From positions 1-10,084 of the forward strand of contig CAZXAU010000029.1 in assembly GCA_964638675.1 (NCBI GenBank): 10,084 nucleotides of DNA. The letters are read 5' to 3'. Shown piece by piece: positions 6,566-10,084 of the stretch. The notes under the pieces are model-generated. The model made no database searches, had not been told where the DNA came from, and worked only from the letters and a program-made list of their open reading frames with translations. A program made the translations under genes and the position numbers. Origin of the DNA: SIG714 sp964638675. Its GTDB lineage: Bacteria; Bacillota; Clostridia; Oscillospirales; CAG-272. Position 1 is the first letter of the stretch, and each line of letters begins with the position of its first letter.

Positions 6566-6600
6566 ATTTTAATACGGAAAAACTTACGATTTACTTACGA
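6566..6600 (-). promoter_or_regulatory. Candidate VanR-activated promoter of the vanY unit
   Basis: Two perfect direct repeats TCGTAAGT on the minus strand (6600-6593 and 6589-6582) are spaced 11 bp start to start. This is the one-turn spacing used by OmpR-type regulators, and the sequence resembles the VanR-box core TCGTA(A)G known from vanA/vanB promoters. A -10-like TAAAAT (6571-6566) follows ten bases on, so the boxes occupy the -35 region, and no good -35 hexamer exists, as expected for an activator-dependent promoter. The first box overlaps the vanS stop codon (6597-6595). Start of transcription would be near 6559, giving a leader of about 108 bases. Confidence 0.65.
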
Positions 6601-7728
6601 CACAGGCAAAGTGACCTCAAACTCAACTATCTCATTTTCGCTTTTTGCCGTTATTGTTCCATTGTGAAGCTCAATAATCTGCTTAGCAATAGCCAGTCCT
6701 AATCCTGCTCCGCCACTGCTTGTACTCCGTGAAGCGTCAAGCCTATAAAACTGTTCAAATATCCGATCCAATTTTTCTTTCGGAATAGTATCGCAATGAT
6801 TGGTGAATTTAATTACAGCATTATTTCCTTGCTCTGTAACGGTAATGTCTATATCCGTCCCATCAAAGCTGTAAATTACTGCGTTTCTCAATAAATTATC
6901 AAATACACGCTGAATTTTATTTGCATCACAATTCATCATGATATTTTCTGATACGCTAAGGTTGCAAGTTAGATTTTTCTCTTTCAGCATTGGTTGAAAT
7001 TCATATAAAAGCATTTCAAACAACCGTGCCAAATTTATCTTGCTGTATTGGAGCGTAATAGTGGATAGATTGTATTTTGATATTTCAAAAAACTCGTTAA
7101 TTAAATCTTCAAGTCGTTCCGCTTTATCCAATGAAACAGAAAGATATTTTTCCCTTAGATCATCTGATATTTGTGTTTCATCGTGTAATAAATTCAAGTA
7201 CCCAATAACCGACGCAAGGGGAGTTTTCAAATCATGGGCAAGATACATTATTAAGTCGTTTTTTCGTTGTTCCGCAGTGAGCATATCATTCTTTTGTTTT
7301 TCAATGGTATGTTTTACAGTATTGAGTTTCCGTTCCAAAGGAAGAAGCTCAGCAGATAAAGATATATCTTCTGCATTTTCATTTATTAAACTATCCATCC
7401 CTTTGTCAATTTCCTCAAAGTATTTTGTAAACCAATTCAGATATATGCGAAATACTATTAGGAATGTAACCGCCAATGCTCCGATCATTATTAAATCAAA
7501 ATTGTTGCGGAATAGTTGCTGATATAAATTATATGCTGCATCGTACTCCATACGAAAGGCGTTTTGAAAAGTATTTACCATAAAATCGGCGAAACGACCA
7601 TGCAATACAACAGAATACAATAAATAAATAATAGAAACGGAAATAAAAATCATTATGAGTGTTCGCACAAAAATTTTTGTGCGAAATGCTCGGAAATCTT
7701 TTTTTTGAATAGAAATCTTATTTTTCAA
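6595..7728 (-). CDS. vanS: VanS sensor histidine kinase
   Basis: Encodes a membrane sensor kinase (377 residues from the chosen start) for glycopeptide-induced expression. Two membrane segments at about 21-42 and 78-97 enclose a short extracytoplasmic loop of about 35 residues, as in VanB/VanG-type sensors. HisKA follows with phospho-acceptor His165 (LAHDLKTPLAS), then the ATPase N box (FDNLLRNA, 276-283), the FEQFYRLD stretch and the GGAGLGLA G box (339-346). No ATG is available at the 5' end: the frame opens at TTG 7740, directly abutting GGGGAG, and again at TTG 7728, twelve bases from it. I prefer 7728, with low certainty; it overlaps vanR by 11 bases. Phosphoryl transfer is expected to VanR. 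Confidence 0.93.
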   Translation of the reverse strand: MKNKISIQKKDFRAFRTKIFVRTLIMIFISVSIIYLLYSVVLHGRFADFMVNTFQNAFRMEYDAAYNLYQQLFRNNFDLIMIGALAVTFLIVFRIYLNWFTKYFEEIDKGMDSLINENAEDISLSAELLPLERKLNTVKHTIEKQKNDMLTAEQRKNDLIMYLAHDLKTPLASVIGYLNLLHDETQISDDLREKYLSVSLDKAERLEDLINEFFEISKYNLSTITLQYSKINLARLFEMLLYEFQPMLKEKNLTCNLSVSENIMMNCDANKIQRVFDNLLRNAVIYSFDGTDIDITVTEQGNNAVIKFTNHCDTIPKEKLDRIFEQFYRLDASRSTSSGGAGLGLAIAKQIIELHNGTITAKSENEIVEFEVTLPVS

Positions 7729-8419
7729 TGGTATATCCAACTCCCCATATATTTACTATAAATTTTGCTTTTTTTGCCGAGTCGTTCATCTTTTCTCGCA
7801 ATCGACCTATGTGAGCCATAACTGTGTTATTGTTATTCAAGTATTTTTCGCCCCACACCGCTTCAAATAATTCCTCAGACGGAACTACTGTGCCTTGATG
7901 TTCGCATAAATACCAAAGGATTGAAAATTCAATAGGCGTTAATTGCAGTTCCTTTCCGAACAAAAAGCATTTATGATTATCCTTGTTAATAGTCAGTCCC
8001 CGAATGTCATATTCGTGAGGTTTTTCCTCTTGCTTTTGTGTAGGACTATTATATCGCATATATCTACGCAACTGCGTTTTTACTCTTGCAACTACCTCTA
8101 ATGGATTAAAAGGCTTTGTAATGTAATCATCCGCACCGATTGTAAGCCCCATTATTTTGTCACCGTCCTCGACTTTTGCTGTAAGCATAATAACAGGGTA
8201 ATAGAATTTCTCTCTGATTTTTTGACAAATATGAAAGCCGTCAATATCGGGTAGCATAACATCTAATATTGCTAAATCTATGTCAGTTTCTTCGATACAT
8301 TTTAAGGCTTCAATACCATTGTAAAACTTATATACTGTGTATCCGTCGTTTTTCAGGTAGACTTCAATCAGGTCAGCTATTTCTTTTTCATCGTCTACGA
8401 TTAAAATATTTTCGCTCAT
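7718..8419 (-). CDS. vanR: VanR response regulator (OmpR family)
   Basis: Encodes a 233-residue cytoplasmic response regulator. The receiver domain (about 3-115) has the acidic pair Asp9-Asp10, phospho-acceptor Asp53 (ILDVMLPDIDG), Thr80 and Lys102 (TKPFNP). A winged-helix DNA-binding domain occupies about 130-233 (LTPIEFSILWYL, then GRLREK and WGVGY). It should bind the TCGTAAGT repeats in front of vanY. The ATG at 8419 has GGAG seven bases upstream, lying in the last codons of vanU, and only one base separates the vanU stop from this start. Length and motifs fit the VanR family. Confidence 0.96.
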   Translation of the reverse strand: MSENILIVDDEKEIADLIEVYLKNDGYTVYKFYNGIEALKCIEETDIDLAILDVMLPDIDGFHICQKIREKFYYPVIMLTAKVEDGDKIMGLTIGADDYITKPFNPLEVVARVKTQLRRYMRYNSPTQKQEEKPHEYDIRGLTINKDNHKCFLFGKELQLTPIEFSILWYLCEHQGTVVPSEELFEAVWGEKYLNNNNTVMAHIGRLREKMNDSAKKAKFIVNIWGVGYTIEK

Positions 8420-8420
8420 T

Positions 8421-8636
8421 TTATTGCTCCTTGCTTTCCGGTACGGCTTCCATTATATCTCCAAAATCACAGTTTAGATATTCGCATATCTCAAGCAAAA
8501 CAGGAAGTGTGACATTTTCGTTTTTCCCAAGTTTAGCAAAAGTGCTTTTACTTGCGCCAACCGCTACTCTTAATTGACTTTTTTTCAGTCCTTTATCTAT
8601 AAGCAGTTTCCAAAGCTTATTATAGCAAACTTTCAT
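8421..8636 (-). CDS. vanU: VanU small HTH transcriptional regulator
   Basis: Encodes a 71-residue protein that is almost entirely a Cro/C1-type HTH (about 6-64). It starts MKVCYNKLWKLLIDKG, has a recognition-helix region around VGASKSTFAKLGK, and continues with LLEICEYLNCDFGDIME. A regulator of this size at the head of vanRS is the hallmark of VanG clusters. The ATG at 8636 has a perfect GGAGG six bases upstream (8647-8643), and a strong promoter precedes it. It probably controls its own promoter, where a palindrome covers the -35, but whether it represses or activates here is inference. It forms one unit with vanR and vanS. Confidence 0.9.
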   Translation of the reverse strand: MKVCYNKLWKLLIDKGLKKSQLRVAVGASKSTFAKLGKNENVTLPVLLEICEYLNCDFGDIMEAVPESKEQ

Positions 8637-8666
8637 TTCGTTCCTCCAAATAGACTAATTGACTTT

Positions 8667-8701
8667 ATTATAGCACTAAATAAATTAAAATGCAAGCATT
8701 T
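8667..8701 (-). promoter_or_regulatory. vanU promoter with palindromic operator
   Basis: On the minus strand TTGCAT (8695-8690) and TATAAT (8672-8667) are separated by exactly 17 bases, with a TGC extended -10 element just before TATAAT. The 14-bp palindrome AAATGC-AA-GCATTT (8688-8701) covers the -35. A heptamer (GCATTTG, plus-strand reading) occurs at 8696-8702 and again at 8707-8713, eleven bases apart. No TCGTAAGT box is present. The arrangement suits strong basal transcription with repression by a dimeric HTH protein such as VanU. Confidence 0.75.
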
Positions 8702-8739
8702 GGTCTGCATTTGCATACTTTTTGAGAAGCGTATGTATT

Positions 8740-8762
8740 CGACTGTTTGCATTAAACAGTCG
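8740..8762. repeat. Inverted repeat after the conjugation gene
   Basis: CGACTGTTT (8740-8748) and AAACAGTCG (8754-8762) form a perfect 9-bp stem with a 5-base loop, starting ten bases after the stop codon of the CHAP gene on the minus strand. No T tract follows on the minus strand, so it is not a standard intrinsic terminator. It may act as a processing or protection hairpin at the mRNA 3' end, as an operator, or as a remnant of the cargo boundary. Confidence 0.5.
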
Positions 8763-8771
8763 ATATAAAAT

Positions 8772-10084
8772 TTAATACTGCGGTACACCATACCCCAATA
8801 TCTCATAATACCCCACGGCGTAGTGATTTTCTCGGCAGCTATCGCCGGAATTGCCCTCTACGGTGTAAACAATACCATTCTCGACTTTCTCAACAATACC
8901 CACATGGTCGGATTCTCCGTCTTGTGGGCCTGACGAGCCTTTGTTGTCCCAATCAAAGAAGATAATATCGCCGGGGCGGGGTTCATAGCTTTTATCCTGC
9001 CATAGTCCGCGATCCTTAAACCACTGTGAGCCGGTCACGCAGCCTGCAAATTTAGGGATAACGCCAGCGTCGATATAACCACACTCGTTGGCACACCAAC
9101 TGACGAAACAGGCGCACCATTCCACACGGGAGTTAAAGCCGTACCACGACCAGTACGGTTCGCCGCCTACATTACCGATCTGTGACAGAGCAACCGTCAC
9201 AATCTCGCCGTCGCCTGTTCCGATCCCATAAAGAACGGCGCTCCACATACTGCGGTTTACATCGGCAAGAAGCTCGGCAAGCTGCTTTCGCTGATCGGCG
9301 CTAAAATTGTACTGATTCGCCATTTCCTCGGCGGTCTTGTGGCTGACCGTGATATACAGATAGGTTCGGCTGACGGTTGTTTTTGTTTCCACGATATTCC
9401 CGTGGCCGTCGTCGGTCTCGGTAATCACTTCCTCGGTCTTTGTTTCGGTACGGGAGGATATTTGATTCATCTGCCAGAAAATATCTTTTAGGATCGCTTT
9501 CTTAGAATCGTCCATTGTGGCGACATCCTGTGCGTTGTCGGGGGCGGTAGTGGTCTTGACCGCATAAACGGCAAGCACCTCCGGCCAGACGGCGCGGGAA
9601 CTGGACATTTCCAGCACATCATAGGAGATATTCGCCTTTGTAGCGTCAATCTGCTGTTGATAGTCGGTATTGATTTCCTGAACAACCGCCTGCATAGTCT
9701 GACCCGATCCGCTGTCCTCGTTTGAAAAGAAGATACCGAAGCATGAGCCGACAATCAGGCCGATCAGACAGATAACGATAATCACAACAACCGCAACCCA
9801 GCCCCCGGCGGCGATAGCGGCAATCAGCGCCTTTGTTGCGGCTATAATAGCCTTGACTGCTGCAATCGTAGCTTTGACCGCAGCTTTCACACCTGCCGCG
9901 ACTGCTTTCGCCGTAGCACGGGCAGCTTGTGCCGCAGCTTTGGCGGCCTTTGCTGTAGCCTGTGCGGTTTTCTGCGCTGTTTTCGCCGCCTGCTGGGTCG
10001 TCTTGATAGCAGCTTTGGAAGTGCGCTCAGCGGTCTTAATGGTTTTCTGCGTGGTCTTGACCGTACCCTTTGCGGTCTTGACTG
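8772..10084 (-). CDS. ICE conjugation protein with CHAP/NlpC-P60 hydrolase domain (5' end outside window)
   Basis: This is a partial gene: the frame stays open to the right edge, so the GTG at 9890 is an internal valine. Visible from the N-terminal side are about 65 residues of Lys/Ala/Thr-rich repeats (10084-9890), then a more hydrophobic Ala-rich stretch, a strong membrane segment (about 9800-9725) and an extracytoplasmic helical region. A C-terminal papain-like domain follows: catalytic Cys in EWCACFVSWC (codon 9116-9114), His in SDHVGIVEK, and VEGNSG near the end. It matches, from memory, the CD1108-type mobile-element proteins of Tn1549-like elements. There it acts in the mating apparatus, opening peptidoglycan for the type IV secretion channel. 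GC content is clearly higher than in the van genes. Catalytic residues look intact. Confidence 0.88.
   Translation of the reverse strand, partial: VKTAKGTVKTTQKTIKTAERTSKAAIKTTQQAAKTAQKTAQATAKAAKAAAQAARATAKAVAAGVKAAVKATIAAVKAIIAATKALIAAIAAGGWVAVVVIIVICLIGLIVGSCFGIFFSNEDSGSGQTMQAVVQEINTDYQQQIDATKANISYDVLEMSSSRAVWPEVLAVYAVKTTTAPDNAQDVATMDDSKKAILKDIFWQMNQISSRTETKTEEVITETDDGHGNIVETKTTVSRTYLYITVSHKTAEEMANQYNFSADQRKQLAELLADVNRSMWSAVLYGIGTGDGEIVTVALSQIGNVGGEPYWSWYGFNSRVEWCACFVSWCANECGYIDAGVIPKFAGCVTGSQWFKDRGLWQDKSYEPRPGDIIFFDWDNKGSSGPQDGESDHVGIVEKVENGIVYTVEGNSGDSCRENHYAVGYYEILGYGVPQY

Noticed and set aside
7040..7522. 160-codon plus-strand open frame
   Set aside because: It is antisense to vanS, Ser/Arg/Phe-rich as expected for a reverse-frame shadow, and without a start context.
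9488..9754. 88-codon second minus-strand frame inside the CHAP gene
   Set aside because: Arg/Ser/Pro-rich out-of-frame shadow of a GC-rich gene with no initiation signal.
1..10084. CRISPR array, tRNA, rRNA, insertion sequence or attachment site
   Set aside because: I found no regularly spaced repeats, cloverleaf, transposase-like frame, or direct-repeat pair bounding the van cluster within this window.

Overview
The window is a glycopeptide-resistance island: a complete and apparently intact VanG-type (D-Ala-D-Ser) vancomycin resistance operon carried as cargo in an integrative conjugative element (ICE). The codon and base use, strong GGAGG ribosome binding sites and gene families point to a low-to-mid GC Bacillota host, most plausibly a gut Clostridia-type bacterium or an enterococcus/streptococcus. 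Species cannot be fixed from this window.

Layout, in the sense of transcription (minus strand, right to left). At the right edge (8772-10084) is the 3' part of a GC-richer conjugation gene: a Lys/Ala/Thr-rich tail, one membrane segment and a C-terminal papain-like (CHAP/NlpC-P60) peptidoglycan hydrolase domain, as in Tn1549-type elements. A visible drop in GC follows its stop codon, then come two van transcription units. Unit 1 is vanU-vanR-vanS (8636-6595), driven by a near-consensus extended -10 promoter whose -35 lies inside a 14-bp palindrome. Unit 2 is vanY-vanW-vanG-vanXY-vanT (6451-927). It is preceded by two 8-bp direct repeats (TCGTAAGT, 11 bp apart) that resemble VanR boxes and overlap the vanS stop, and by a large leader hairpin. 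Convergent with vanT lies a plus-strand XRE-family regulator gene (542-874), and the two share a bidirectional terminator. The left 540 bases hold no convincing complete gene. They contain a row of hairpins, the XRE promoter, and at 1-24 the first eight codons of a minus-strand gene whose Shine-Dalgarno is sequestered in a long hairpin.

How the genes work together. VanS senses the glycopeptide and phosphorylates VanR, which should activate the vanY promoter; VanU probably tunes the regulatory promoter. VanT makes D-Ser from L-Ser, VanG joins D-Ala to D-Ser, VanXY removes D-Ala-D-Ala, and VanY trims remaining D-Ala-ended pentapeptides. VanW has no established function. Genes in each unit overlap or nearly abut, implying translational coupling.

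I see no wholly new system. The parts worth a second look are regulatory: the leader hairpin before vanY, the palindrome over the vanU -35, the RBS-sequestering hairpin at the left edge, and the hairpin-rich noncoding block. Also notable is the intact vanY, which in the E. faecalis prototype is reported, from memory, to be frameshifted.
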